Below, piece by piece: positions 10,115 to 21,959 of a stretch of 64,000 bases of DNA; the stretch's first letter is position 1, and each line of letters starts with the position of its first letter. Under the pieces are notes generated by a model. The model was not told where the DNA came from. It did no database searches and worked only from the letters and a program-made list of their open reading frames with translations. Origin of the DNA: Agelaius tricolor (taxonomy: Eukaryota > Chordata > Aves > Passeriformes > Icteridae); assembly GCA_023055355.1 (NCBI GenBank), contig JALJCS010000050.1, forward strand, positions 1,302,001 through 1,366,000. The letters are read 5' to 3'. The position numbers and the translations under genes were made by a program.

Positions 10115-11690
10115 AGCCAGGCCAAAGACACCCGTTTTGTCCCCATCGGCGGTGCACGTGCTGTGCTTGGGCCAGCTCCCCAGCACGTGCAGCAGTATCA
10201 GCAGCGCCGGCTCTGCAGTCCTGGGCGAGCACATGATGCTCTTCCACATGGTGAAAGCAGCTCTGTGGGGTTAGAGCTCTGTCTCAGGGGGGTCTCAGAC
10301 ACAGCAGCGGGGCCTGGGCAGCAGTGGGGAGCTGAGCTGGCTGCCAGCTCTGCCTCTGCCCAATGCCACTGGCCAGCAGCAGCCAGGCAGCCCAGGCCTG
10401 TGGGGACAGGCCCCTGAGGGGCAGCGAGGGAGCATGGCAGCAGGCTCGGGGCCTGACGTGCCAGGGCTGGCAAAGGGAGCAGCCAGAGGGCCCTGGAACT
10501 CTCTTTTGCTCAGGCCAAGCTACAACCTGTCCAACCTGGGCCAGGCTGTACAGGCTGATGGGCTGGGGAGCCCTGAGCCCCTCTGGGCACGTGGGCCCCA
10601 TACCTGTCACAGGACGGGGCCACGCGCAGGAGCGTCACGACTACGTCAGCGGGCTGTGCTTCCGTCAGATCCAGCAGGCTCCTGTTCAGCCTGTGCTCAG
10701 CAAACTGATTGGCCAGGAGCCACTGGTGGATGTACCTGACCATGGCGGGCACCTGGAGAAGGCACGGGGAGACTTGGAAAGCTGCCAGAGGGAGGAATGT
10801 CCCCAGCTTCTCCAGACAAGTGCTCCCCTTGCCACCACGCTGCCATGGCCTCCAAGAGTTCCAGTGAGCAGCAGGCATGGCTTGGGAGAGCAAGCAATTC
10901 CTGGCAGGATCAAAGCCTGGCCACAGGCTGCTTACTTGCTTTGGCTTGGAAAAGCCCTCCTCTACGAGCATATCCAGCAGAGCAGCACTGGTCTTGGTTT
11001 TGAAGATGTGCAAATAGGCTCTGAGCCCAGTGCCCATGGTGCTGGTCTCTTCCGCCCGAATTTTCTTGATGAATTTGCAAACCAGCTGTAGGAGAAGGGC
11101 AAGAAGCCAGGCATGTTGCTGGCAATGCTCCAAGCACGGTGCCAGCAGGCCCAGCCCAGGTGGGGATGGCTGCAGCTACCTGCGCTGTTCTGCGGAAGAG
11201 GCCACGGGCGGGCTCCTGCTCTTGTGTGCGCTCCAGGGCTGCACCTGGCAAAGAGCGAGCACAGCCAGAGCTGAGGGGCTGCGGGAGAGGCCGGAGAACA
11301 CGGCCCAGCCCTGCGCTGCCCAGGCAGGGAGAGCCCCGGGATGCCCCAGGGGATGGAGCACAGCCTCTGCGGGGTGTCTGCCCGGCCCCTTTTTTGTCCT
11401 GTCCATGGGCATGGCCCAGGGGATGGCATGGGATGGGATGGGATGGGATGGGATGGGATGGGATGGGATGGGATGGGATGGGATGGGATGCAAAGGCGCC
11501 AAGCTGGCTGCAGGCACCAAGCCTGTGGCCCAGCTCTGCCACTCACCCTCCTGCAGCTGTTCAATTGGCAGCACCTCTTTGGTCTCCTGTGCTGGGGCAG
11601 CTGCAGGGCCTTCTTCCTCCTCTTCCCCCCAGGCCACCTTGGGCGCTCTCAGGGGTCTCTGCTCCATGTTAGTGCCTGGATTTGTGGCTA
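10115..11690 (-). pseudogene. MROH-like (maestro HEAT-repeat) gene fragment
   Basis: Five minus-strand exons with good splice borders: 11547-11690, 11180-11244, 10936-11085, 10604-10752 and 10115-10262. They read, in order, a Glu-rich segment, a piece with LERTQEQEPARGLF, a helix-rich segment ending MLVEEGFSKPKQ, one with YIHQWLLANQFAEHRL and TEAQPADVVVTLLR, and one with ILLHVLGSWPKHST. I recognise these as the avian-expanded maestro HEAT-like repeat family. No later exon follows because an ERV fragment begins at about 9955, so the HEAT-repeat body is missing. The individual exons are open. I call it a truncated gene; a transcript could still exist. Family assignment is from memory of bird proteins. 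Confidence 0.65.
11428..11490. repeat. (GGGAT)n microsatellite
   Basis: About 12 perfect GGATG/GGGAT pentamers in an intron of the MROH-like fragment. Confidence 0.97.
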
Positions 11691-13031
11691 CTTGCAGGAG
11701 AGATGCCTGGGAAAAGCTCTGAGTCAGCAAGTCCTGCAGTTGTGCCTGGAAGGCACCTTCAAGACAGAAGCCTGGGCAAGGCTACAGGACAGCAAGTCCT
11801 GCACTCTGCTCTCGAGGGCTCCTGCCACAAGCACCGGAGACTCCTGGATTGTGGAGGAGTCACGGATTCAAGGAGTCAAGGATTGTGGTCAGGCCTCGAG
11901 GGCACTGATGGCAGGGATGGGAGATGCCTCTGGGGCACCAAGTCCCATGCTCTGCCCTCAAGAGCACCTGCAGAAGAGAAGTCTCGGCAAGGCCACGCGT
12001 CACCAAGTCCTGTGGCCTGGCCTGGAGCTCAGCTGCAGGAATAAGGCCTCACAAAGGGTCCGGGTCAGACAGGAACGAGTGCGCGGTGCGGGGGCTCCTC
12101 ACGGCACCGCTCTGTCCTGTTCTGCCCCGTTGCGTGCTCCCAGCAGCCGGGCAAGCTTCTATTTCCCACGTGTCACAAAGGGGCCTTGGTCACCGGGTTC
12201 CGTTCCATGGCACGGTGAGCGTGCTGCAGCGTGCCAGCCAGGGCCCTTGCACACACTTCCTTCTGCCCTGGGTCCGCCTCCAGCCCAGCCCAAGTGGCCC
12301 AGCTTGGAAGGAATCCCTGGCACCAGGTGTCTAAGACAGCCCAACAGGGTCTTTAGGACCGGCTGAAACCATCAGGAAACCTGCCCTGCTGTGCGGCCTC
12401 AGGGCAGCAGAAGGAGCCCCAGGGCTGCTGACGCAGCCACGCTGGGAAGGTCACAGGACCTTCCAGAGAAGCTGGCACGGCCTCCTTGGGACGCATCCCA
12501 GCTGGTGGCCATCCTAAACCCGCAGGTGTGGCACGGACAGGGAACGTGTGGGCCAGGGCATGAATCCTGCTCTGACCCCTGGGCCCCAGGGAGTGCTGAC
12601 ATCAGCAGGTGTGGCAGAGTCCCTGCCCAAGCAGAGCTGCCACACCCCCGAGCCCTGGTGCCCATCTCCTGCCCCAGAGACCTGTGCCCCCAGGGGGCTT
12701 CTGTGCCACAGGGAGCCAAAGCCCACGTGCATTGGGGGCTGTGCTCCTTCCTGCAGGGGCTGTTGGCAGCAGCACCTGGAGCAACTGCTGGCAACACCTG
12801 GTCTCTGCCAGAAGGTCTCACTTCCTGCTGAAATTATTTTCTCATTGAAGTATTTTCCTTCAGCACAGAAACATCTTACTGAAGGCACAGAAGAATCGGG
12901 GGTTTAAGATTCCTCAATTCAGAAAAGCTTTACTTTCGATTGCTCAACTCAAGGAGTTCCAAAATGTTGCAAACTTCCCAAATTCATTGGGATGGCCTGA
13001 GAAGGTGGAGAGTTGGAATTTTGCTTCCCAG
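11691..13031. other. Upstream flank of MROH-like fragment
   Basis: Contains loosely repeated phrases such as GCAAGTCCTG with GGGCAAGGC at about 11720-12010, suggesting an old tandem duplication. The rest, to the ERV LTR at 13032, shows no gene. AT content rises after 12830. Confidence 0.4.
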
Positions 13032-13675
13032 TGTTATAAATGATCAAATCGTGAGCCAAAATTATCAAAAATTTAGCAAAGATTCATTAATTTGTCTGCG
13101 AGACCGAATTCCAATGTTCGAAACCACCACAGCCAAAGAGACAGCGTTGAGCCCGAGTTTGGCGCTGGGTGAACCTGGACCTGACCCCTCGAGTGTCAGA
13201 GTCTCCCCCATTCACGCACGCTGCTTCTTGCAGCGAGGTTTTATACAGTTCATTGTGCCCGAGGCAAAGATGACCAAATTTCCTTTGTAACTCTTCACAC
13301 GCATCGCTGTTTCTTTCCATGTGCAGAGCTGGACAAAAGCCGGGTCCAGGTGTGCCATTGGTGTCAATTGGCTCTGGGGAAGCCGTGTATGCAGATGTAT
13401 CAGTTTGGCGCCGCTGACTGTCTTGAGAGATGCAATTGGCAAGGCGATAATCGCTCTTGGGTGGCTGCTGAGGACTCGGGAAACCAGTGATCATCGCCCT
13501 GGACGCTTCTATCCTTACGTTAAGGCATCGATCGTTATCTTAACGTGTGTCCGGGAACTAGTTGAATCTAAATAGACAGCTGCTCCCGGCTGGGATGGTC
13601 AAAGACATGCTTTTGGATTTCATAATATTTTTTACCATACATTAATTGCATGAATTATCCCTACCATATATTACA
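13032..13675 (-). mobile_element. 3' LTR of gammaretrovirus-like ERV
   Basis: About 644 bp with related ends: the minus strand starts TGTAATATA and ends TTTATAACA. A polypurine tract (complement of 13676-13692) sits just before it, and a TATAAAA box lies at about 13233-13245 on the minus strand. No matching LTR was found at the other end of the element. The LTR at 24659 is a different family. Confidence 0.75.
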
Positions 13676-13799
13676 ATCCCTCCCCTTTTATATCACTAAT
13701 TTAATTCATGCTTCTTTTATAGCCCAAATTGCTAAATTCTTTTTATATCTACTTCTATTTGCCACCATTAAGGGTCTTTCACAAAGAGAGTAACCTTTA

Positions 13800-16490
13800 T
13801 TAAACTATTCTGTACTCCCCTTGTGGAATACCCTGATACTCAGTATTGTTTACACTCGTTTTCGCTCGTTTCTTAAATTTTGCCAATACTTCGGCCGCAT
13901 TGCTGGCATACTTCTTTTCTCCCAGGCTCATGATCTTAGGTGTGTTGCTTCCGGAAGCCAACTCCAGGTCCACGGGCACTATTGCTATCTGCATCCCCTG
14001 TACGACGGAGTGGATCAGTCTAATAAAACAAGGAATTACACATGGCAGGAATAGGATTCAGGCTACTGAACACAGCACGAAGAACATAGTTGTATTCCAC
14101 CAGGCCCCATCAAACAATTTGTCCCACCATGAAGATTGCAAAATTGAATTCCATATTTGAACAGGGACATGGGCCACTTTCTTGATTTTGGCTGCCAATC
14201 CTCTCATGGTCTCCCCATAACTGTCAATCTCAATACAGCATTCTGATTCATTGAACTTTCCACACACTCCCCCTTCTTCGGCCAGCAAATAGTCTAAAGT
14301 TATTCGATTTTGGTACACAAATGCCCATACCTGGGTGTGCTGCTGACTAAGTAAATCCAGGGCCTCAGAGGTGTGATTTGATACAATTTCCACCACTGCC
14401 TGCAGCCAAATCAGCCGGCTCAGTAGGTAAATCGGAGTCCTATACCTGTAGCTTCCATCTTGAGCCCACGTGCTCAGTCCATAATAATCAATTATTCTTG
14501 CAGCCGGCCACTCTTCCTCCCGCCAGGTTTGTTTACCACTTGTTACAGGTATCATCTTTTTCAAGCTTCTCCTCTCCCTCCTCAGGGTCTCATACAGAGG
14601 AGCCCCTAGTAGGTTACTTTTCATTCAAGGGAGAGTAAAGAAGACTGGCTGGATCATGCCCAGAGTGCATGATCCCTTCCACCTCGGGGGTAACTCACTG
14701 TATGCCTTTTTCCCGCAAATTCAATCAATTCCATCTGGGGCTTTCCATCTGATATTCGTCCTCCCTGGGTCTCCCCAGTATTCTCTCAGGCCCTCCAAGG
14801 ATTGGAAAGGGTTGGCTCCAGGATTTTTGACTCAGCACAGTCCTATCCTTTTGTTCCATTCGCAATTGGTCTCATTCTTCCAGCTCCAGTACCCCGTAGG
14901 GGTTCTGGTTGCCAGACCTTGCCCTTGTTGTTTGAATCTACCATCAGGGTAGTTACACACGGAGTGTATCCCACCATCTCAGTATATTCCTTTCCTTCCC
15001 GACTGATGCAAATAGTTCCAATTACCCTCTGGTCCAAAATCTACCCCTCAGGCCTCTGTGCCAACTTTGAGACTTTTGGATTGTCCCATTTCAGAAGCTG
15101 TTCCGGAGCCAAACCTTCCCCTTTTCATGGCCATTTCTCTGCTGACTTCAGCCCCTCACAAATCCAGCAATTTGACAATCCCAGTTCAGTTGCAATTTCT
15201 TGCATCAAATCAATCGATTTCTGTCCGGGGAAGGCAATTCCCCATCAGCATATTTTTTCTCAAGTAATTCATACTGTTCTTCCAGAGTTTTTAATCTCTC
15301 TCATTCAATTAGTTTCTTCCTCAATTCTGACTCCCTTCTCTTCAATTCCTGAGTGATCTCTCTCATTCTTCCCTCAGGATCCTCACCATCTTTATTTTTC
15401 ATGAAACAGACAACCCGGTCTTATTGCAGGCACCCCCTATCATCATTCACCTGTGCCAAATCCAATATGATTGGTTCTCTGCTTAAGGTAAACTTGCTAT
15501 CAAATTTAACAATTCTTCCCATCCAATACATTTTCCCGTTCATTGTGCATATCCCCAGCCTTGCATTGTCATAACACAATGGGTTCACATGGTGATACGC
15601 GACAAAGATCGATTCAGTTTTTCCCCCAACCCACATGGTTCGATTGCATTGGTTACAAACGGGGATTGACATTATTTCTGCACTCCGTTTCCGTATCTGA
15701 TGCTTGTGCTCATCTGACTGCCCATTCCTTGACCCTGCCTCAGAACTGATACACCAAATCTCCTTGTCCAATTTACATAATTTGACCCTTGTGCCGCTCA
15801 CCCAACAGTACCTGCCAGGCTCCTTGATGCATTCTTCCGGGGCTTGGTATGCTGAGGGTTTCCCATCCCCTTGCACAGCTGGGACCACCTGAGTGCAACT
15901 TCCGCACTCACCTGCAGAGCTCTCGTTTCCGCCTCTCATCGGGACCTCAATGTGCAGACTGCATCCTGCACGTGGCTAGGCTCAGGCCAATCAGGATTCC
16001 CACCAGGCGTACTCCTCTGCCTTTGCCTCCTCCCCCTGGGGTGCCACCAGCGGTTGGGCAGACCATCTTCGCAGCAGCAGGAGTATTCTTCAGGGAACAC
16101 ATTTTCTGACCTAGCCGCATACCTCCTTTTAAAGGCGCCTCACCGTGAAACCTTGACGGCATCTGAACTGCACGGTACCTTGATTGATTTCCAGCACTCC
16201 ACACCCAGAATCTCTGCCTTTGATCTAAGCTTTCCACGCACGCCGTTCTGAAAAATCTGAAACCACTCCTGTGAATCTAATTCAATGATTCCTAGATTTG
16301 TGGCTAGGGTTAGGATTCGGTCAGGCAGCTCAAGCTCCTCCTCCAGACAGTGAGTGCACAACCCCTTTGGCCTCTGTCCCCTTCTACAGTGTACAACAAA
16401 CACCCCCTGACAGTATTCACATTTGAAATGTACAAACAGATAGCATGCACAGTCAGACAGTCTACAACCTGTCCGATCACTGTTGGTCAT
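13800..16490 (-). pseudogene. env: Env of gammaretrovirus-like ERV, broken
   Basis: Remnants on the minus strand in 5' to 3' order: an N-terminal segment (16140-16490), a cysteine-rich surface-subunit segment (15421-15939, CNQCNRTMW), a transmembrane-subunit segment (14058-14624) with NRITLDYLLAEEGGVC and the CX6CC motif (C-GKFNESE-CC is one residue longer than the usual spacing), and a tail (13800-13994). Frameshifts and stops separate the segments, so no complete product is possible. Env would mediate entry in the ancestral virus. Confidence 0.75.
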
Positions 16491-17583
16491 TTACAAGGAT
16501 GTTGGAGTCTGAGTTTCAAGTCGCCTGGGGAAGAAGTGACCTTCCACTCGGGCACTTCCTCCTGATGTTCGACTTTCTTCACCCTAGATGCGTGTGTCCA
16601 GCCTTTCTCCGCCATCCGAATGGCTGTGTCTGTTGTCAGGAGCACAAGAAAGGGGCCTTCCCAGTGAGGGGAGAGGGGTACATCTTTCCACACTTTCACA
16701 GGCACTCTGTCACCCGGTTGGATTTTGTGGATAGTGAATCCCAGAGAAGCACTCTGAGATATTATCCCTTGTTTCCTGAGTTCTTGCAAATTTTTGTTGA
16801 TTGTAACCAAATATGGTTGAATCTGACAGTCCTCAAGCCTGGGGTGTCCATCCCATGTCTATATGGCATCCCATACAGCATTTCAAACTGTGAGAGTCCC
16901 GTCTCTGAATGAGGCATCATCCTGATATTAAGCAATGCTAGAGGCAGGCATTTCAACCAAGACATCCGAGTTTCTAAAATTAATTTAGACAACTGCACTT
17001 TCCAAGTCGGATTCATCCTTTCCACTTGTCCTGAGCTCTGGGGATGCCACAGAGTGTGGTATTCCCACCGAATGCCTAGCACATCAGCCATCTGCTTAAT
17101 AATCTTTGATGTAAAATGTGTTCTTTGGTCTGAATCAATGCAATTCACCACCCCATATTGGGGTACAATTTCCTCTAGTAATTTCCTGGACACTGTCTGA
17201 GCCGTTGCCCATGGGCTAGGAAAAGCCTCCACCCAATGGGTCAATTTGTCCACGATCACAAGCACAAATTTGAATCTCCCCACTTTTGGCAATTCTGTGA
17301 AATCAACTTGAATTCTTTCAAATGGTCGGTACGCTACAGGGCGATTCTCCAGGATGGCCTGTTTTGCCCTTGTCTTGTTGACTTTCTGGCAGATCAGGCA
17401 TCCTTGTACCTCTTGTTTGGCCAATTCGTAAATTCCCTTGCACCCGAAAAATTTCAAAAATTGCTCTGCCAGGGCCTGTGCCCCCCAGTGTGTTCGCTGG
17501 TGCAGTTTCCACAAAATCCTCCTGGTAAAACCTTTAGAAACTATTTGTCTCCTATCAGGTAATCTCCACTTACCTTCTTTCAA
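16487..17583 (-). pseudogene. pol: Integrase of gammaretrovirus-like ERV, frameshifted
   Basis: The zinc-binding N-terminal region ends with CLICQ. The catalytic core shows the first Asp in QVDFTELP, the second in CIDSDQRTHF and the Glu in SSGQVERMN, in the expected order. The C-terminal domain (16487-16810, PGDRVPVKVW and GPFLVLLTT) is in another frame, so a frameshift falls near 16800. Integrase joins viral DNA to the host genome. Inactive as found. Confidence 0.85.
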
Positions 17584-17650
17584 TTTTCCTCCAATCTTTT
17601 CATAACATTCAATCTCCTCTTGAGAGGGCTGTGGAGGATCATCTGGGACC

Positions 17651-18657
17651 TCAGTCCCTTTGATCTCCGGGGTAAGTCACTGTCATCAGTGCCACGGTCT
17701 TGGCTTCCTGGTCTGCCAAATTGTTTCCCCTGGTTCGGAACTGAATCCCTGCCTGGTGTCCCTTTACCGCAGTTTCCTCCGGCCCCCTTAGAGCTTCTAA
17801 GATTTGCCGGATCAATTCTCCGTGCATCAGTCCCTTCCCCCTTGTGTTGATCAGCCCCCTTTCCTCCCAGATTTTCCCAAAAGTGTGAACCACTCCAAAG
17901 GCATACCTAGAATCTGTAAAAATTGTTCCCTTTCTCCCTTTCAGTCCCTTCAAGGCTCTCAGAACTGCATACAGTTCGCATGCCTGTGCTGACCAACTTG
18001 CACTCAGGGCACCTGCTTTAATCACTTTTCCCGTCTGTCCATCCACAACTGCGTATCCTGATTTCCTTTTCCCATCAACTACCCTGCTTGATCCATCCAC
18101 AAACCACTTCTCTCCTTCATCCAGCTCTTCCTCTTCTAAATCCTCTCTGATCTTTGTTTGTAATTCAACCACCTCCATGCAATCGTGAACAAGCTCCTCT
18201 GAAGCTTCCCTAAACAAAAACTGTGCAGGGTTCTGTGCGGTCGTTGTTCTCAATTCCAAATCCTGCCAGTGAATCAAAATGGCCTCATCCTTCAGCAATC
18301 TAGCATCAGTGAGCCATTTGTCTGCCTTCTGCTGTAGTATGTCCCGCACGTTGTGCGGTGCAAATACCACCAACGGTGCGCCGGAGGTTGCCTTCTTGGC
18401 TTCCTCCACCAGCAATGCTACAGCGACAATCGCCTGCACGCAGGTGGGCCAGCCCTGCTGACCGGATCCAAAAGCCTCGACAAGTAACCCACCGGTGTCC
18501 TGACCCCTGCCCAGTCCTGTGTCAGCACCCCATGTCCTGCGTGACTGCTCACATGCACAAACAACTGAAAGGGTTTCTTCACATCAGGGAGGCTCAGCAC
18601 TGGTGCTGCTGTGAGTGCTTCCTTGACTCCCCTGAATTCTTCTTTGTCTTTCTCCAC
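17651..18657 (-). pseudogene. pol: RT connection and RNase H of gammaretrovirus-like ERV
   Basis: The RNase H frame (17651-18439) has FVDGSSR, CELYAVLRAL, IFTDSRYAF and NLADQEAK, the usual acidic positions. The connection segment (18418-18657) is in a different frame, with a break near 18430. Upstream, stops interrupt the link to the RT palm near 18840. Confidence 0.85.
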
Positions 18658-18842
18658 CCATTTGATTCAATCTGTGGTGAGTTTCTCGTATAGAAACTTC
18701 ACCTTTTCGCTGTACCCTTCAATCCACTGCTGGCAATATCCCAACAACCCCAAAAGCTGTCTGACCTCCCTTTTTGTTTGCAGGGGTGGTAAGGCAATAA
18801 TCCCTGCCACCCTCTCTGGATCCAATTTCTTTTTTCCCCTGG

Positions 18843-19530
18843 TTAACCAGTGTCCAAATACCTGACCTCGGGCTCTGTGAACTGCAACTTCAACACCTTC
18901 AACCCCTTTTCCCCTAAAAAGTTTAAAAGCTCAATGGTGCTCACCCTTACAACCTCCTCCCTTGGACCTGCAACCAACAAATCGTCTACATATTGTAGCA
19001 ATTTTGTCCCCTCTGTTCCCCTGTGTTGGTACAAAATGACTCAACACCTGCTCAAGTGCATGCCTGAATAAATTCAGGGAATCCACAAAGCCCTGAGGCA
19101 ACGATGTCCACCTGAGCTGCTGCTTTCTGTTCGTCTCCGGGTCTTCCCACTGAAATGCAAAATAATCTCTGCTGCCCTCTTCTAAAGGACAGGTCCAAAA
19201 AGCATTCTTCAAGTCAATCACACTGTACCACGGGTCCTCAGGAGAAATGTTATTCAACAAAGTGTAAGGATTCGAGCCCATGGGGAACAAAGTCTTAGTG
19301 CTCTGATTCGCAGCCCTTAATTTTTGCACCAGCCTAATGCTCCCATCTGTCTTTTTCACAGCCAAAATTGGGGTGTTGTGCCGAGACATGCATGGCTCCA
19401 ACATTCCTTTCTTTATCAATTCGTCAATCACTGGTTTCAATCCCTTTCTCCCCTCCATGGCGGTGGGATATTGTTTGACCCATATATTGTTTGACCCGTA
19501 TAGGGTCTTCTGGTCTCCCAATTTCGACAC
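18843..19530 (-). pseudogene. pol: Reverse transcriptase palm/fingers of gammaretrovirus-like ERV
   Basis: Fingers and palm are read from 19530 downward (RLVQKLRAAN, VIDLKNAFW with the first catalytic Asp, LPQGF). A frameshift near 19030 moves the YVDD catalytic box (LLQYVDDLLVAG) to another frame. YVDD is the gammaretroviral form. The frame upstream is interrupted by the nested LTR at 19558. Confidence 0.88.
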
Positions 19531-19557
19531 AAATCCGCTCTATGTCCAACCTCCCAG

Positions 19558-19969
19558 TGTAGAGAGCTTTATAGATAATTGGCTAGCTGAGAAAGGCCAC
19601 TTCGATGTGATACCGTTGGATAAAGATAGGGGAAACAAGCTGGAGATTATGCAACCAGTGTCCAATCACTGACAAAGGTCATAGTGACCTTGGCTGAAAC
19701 AAGAAGATGGGGGAGAAAATCGCTTGCTAGAAAATGAAGATAATCTAAGTAGAGAAGCTAGAAGAATGTAAACATAGAAACAAAATAATCATTAGAGCAT
19801 AGAAGTAAGTGTAGTTGATCTAAGTCTCCTTTAGCCAATAATGAGCTCAGCTTTTGCAATATGTATAAGCTTCATTAACACCAATATAAATATGTGTGAG
19901 CTTTCAATAAACTTTGAGATTTGCTATTCACGCATATTGTGTGAGGCATTTCTTCCACCGTTCACGACA
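19558..19969 (+). mobile_element. Nested solo LTR (class II ERV family)
   Basis: 412-bp LTR with TG/CA ends, plus orientation, flanked by a perfect 6-bp target duplication TCCCAG at 19552-19557 and 19970-19975. It belongs to the family of the ERV at 42674-48881 and splits the gammaretroviral gag-pro frame from the RT frame. The two host frames are in register once the insertion plus one TCCCAG is discounted, so integration hit a reading frame that was open at this point. AATAAA lies at about 19907. Confidence 0.96.
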
Positions 19970-19975
19970 TCCCAG

Positions 19976-21359
19976 CTTCCCCTTCGACATACCACACCTT
20001 CGGGTCTATTTTCTCCTCTTCCTGAACGGTGAGTTTATACATTCTCACCCTGAGCCGGGAATTCTCCACTGCCAAGCCGATTTCTAGGGCTACCATCATG
20101 TCCTGCCCCAGTAAATTAAAATCCGCATCCCGTATCATTAATATATGTCTTGTACATCTTTTGTTTTCCGTTTCTATTTCTACATCTTTTATGATCGGAA
20201 GCTCAAAGGGTTCCCCTTTTGCCCCGATTACCATCAGTGAGTCGTCACTCAGAGAGCACCCTTGTGGCAGCTGCTGCACCGCTGTCTGTTCCGCCCCCGA
20301 GCCTACCATAAACCACATCTCCTGACTGTGGGGTCCTACTTTTAATTTTATCAAGGGCTCCCTCGGTGTTCCGGACCCCAAACTGAGAAACCCCTGACAC
20401 CCCTGAACTTCTTGAAACATTGCCTGGTCCTTGGCTTTGTTGGGACAATTCCTTCGGATGTGTCCCTTTTGCTTGCAGTAATAGCACTCGAAATCTCTCC
20501 TCTGATCATTTGATCCTTTTCCTTGGGAAGAGTTCTGTTTCTTTGCCAGCGCCTTCTTCGCCGTGTCTCTGACCTGCTCCTGTTTTTGTGCTTCCCTTAC
20601 CACAGCTACCAATACCTTAGCCTGGATCTTCTGTTTCTCTTCGTCTCGTCTCATATCGACTTTCTGGGCTTCCTGAAGCAGCTCCTGCAACCCCTTTTCC
20701 TGCCACCCAAGTATCTTTTCTAATTTTTTCCGAATGTCCTCCCAGGATTTTGCTACAAACTGAGTTTTTAGCAAAACCGCCCTGATCGGAGAATCAGGAT
20801 CCATGCCCAAATACATTCTCAAGCCCTTGCGGAGCCTCTCCAACCATTCCGTGGGAGTTTCATCTTTTCCCTGGCACTCTCTGAGTACCTTCCTCATGTT
20901 CTGTCCCTTGGGTACTGCTTCCCTGATACCCTGAATTATCATATTTCTGAAAATTATCATTTTCTGCCTCCCCTCCTCCGTCTGGGCATTCCAGGACAAT
21001 TTTTGGTTTGGCCATCTCTCATCCCCGCTTTCCCTGTTGGGGTTTCTCTTTTCCCAGTCTTTGATCACAGCTAGTCTGATCATGTCCCTCTCCTCATTGT
21101 TGAACAGCAATCTCATGATCCCTTGGAGATCCTCCTTGGTGTAGGTGCTGGTCCCTATAAATTCATCTAGCCTTTCTGCCACCCCCACAGGATCATCCAT
21201 TAATTTTCCCATCTCTTTCTTGAACGCTCGCACATCACTGGTGTCTATCGGGGCGTGTACTAAGCCAATAACTCCAGGAGCCGTCGGCACCTCCCGTAAA
21301 GGGAAGAAACAGGGCTTCTCTTCCTCATCGTCACTGTCTCCCGTGGTTGCCCTCCTCAT
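19976..21359 (-). pseudogene. gag-pro: Gag capsid-nucleocapsid-protease of gammaretrovirus-like ERV
   Basis: Open frame of about 460 codons on the minus strand. Capsid begins around CFFPLREVP with an acidic patch before it. The major homology region is not clear, but the C-terminal coiled, charged segment (QEAQKVDMRRDEEKQK) is gammaretrovirus-like. Nucleocapsid has a single CCHC knuckle, CYYCKQKGHIRRNC. Protease follows in the same frame with no stop, unlike the usual readthrough codon, and its active site reads VGSGAE instead of V-D-T/S-GAE, so the catalytic Asp is lost. The frame ends in the nested LTR. Dead as a protease. Confidence 0.88.
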
Positions 21360-21371
21360 TCGCTGCCTCGT

Positions 21372-21690
21372 TCAATAGGCCATGGGAGATCTGACTTTTG
21401 GGATGGTGATCTGTTTTTCTTCAGTTTTGGGAAGGGTCGGCAGCAGCGGTTGCTCACATGGGAGCGGAGTCATCGCCGCTTGTTCACGTGGAGGGGAAGG
21501 CACCACAGCCTGCTCCGGTGGGAGCCTGGAGGAGTGGGGGGATCGGCCCAGGCTCTGTGCTTGTTCAGGATCCCCGAGTGCAGCAAACGGGAGAGTTCCC
21601 AGCTGGGAGAGGCCCCACTCAGAGGGAGTCGCTGGCCCAGGAGAGCTCCAAGGGCTCCTTTTGGAGCGCTGTTTGCAGGGCCCCAAGAGA
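21372..21690 (-). pseudogene. gag: Gag N-terminal (p12-like) remnant
   Basis: A Pro-rich minus-strand segment (LPPEQAVVPSPPREQAA) runs up to the capsid frame but ends in a stop at 21372. It probably represents the matrix-capsid linker. The matrix domain and 5' LTR were not found, and the sequence beyond about 21700 is unrelated. Confidence 0.5.
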
Positions 21691-21959
21691 GGGGCTTCAG
21701 CCCCAGCAATGGCTCATCCTGGCCGCACTGGGCACCAACAGCTTTCTTTGGCAGGGTGAGAACAGGGATCTTGTGCCACTGAGGGAACAAAACCAGTTCC
21801 CAGGGCTGCTGCTAAAGGAACCAGGAGCTGGTTGGGCAGCAGCAGTGCCTGGAGCAGACAGTGTTTGTGATGAGCTGCAGAGGAGCTGAGCCCAGGGGCT
21901 GTTGGCCAAGGCCGAGGCCCAAGGAGCATTTCTCAGCTGGCAGGGCGGCCTGAGAAGGG

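Noticed and set aside
11341..12366. Long plus-strand frame (341 codons) across the MROH-like region
   Set aside because: It runs antisense through spliced exons and the GGGAT microsatellite, whose translation is a DGMGW repeat; no domain.
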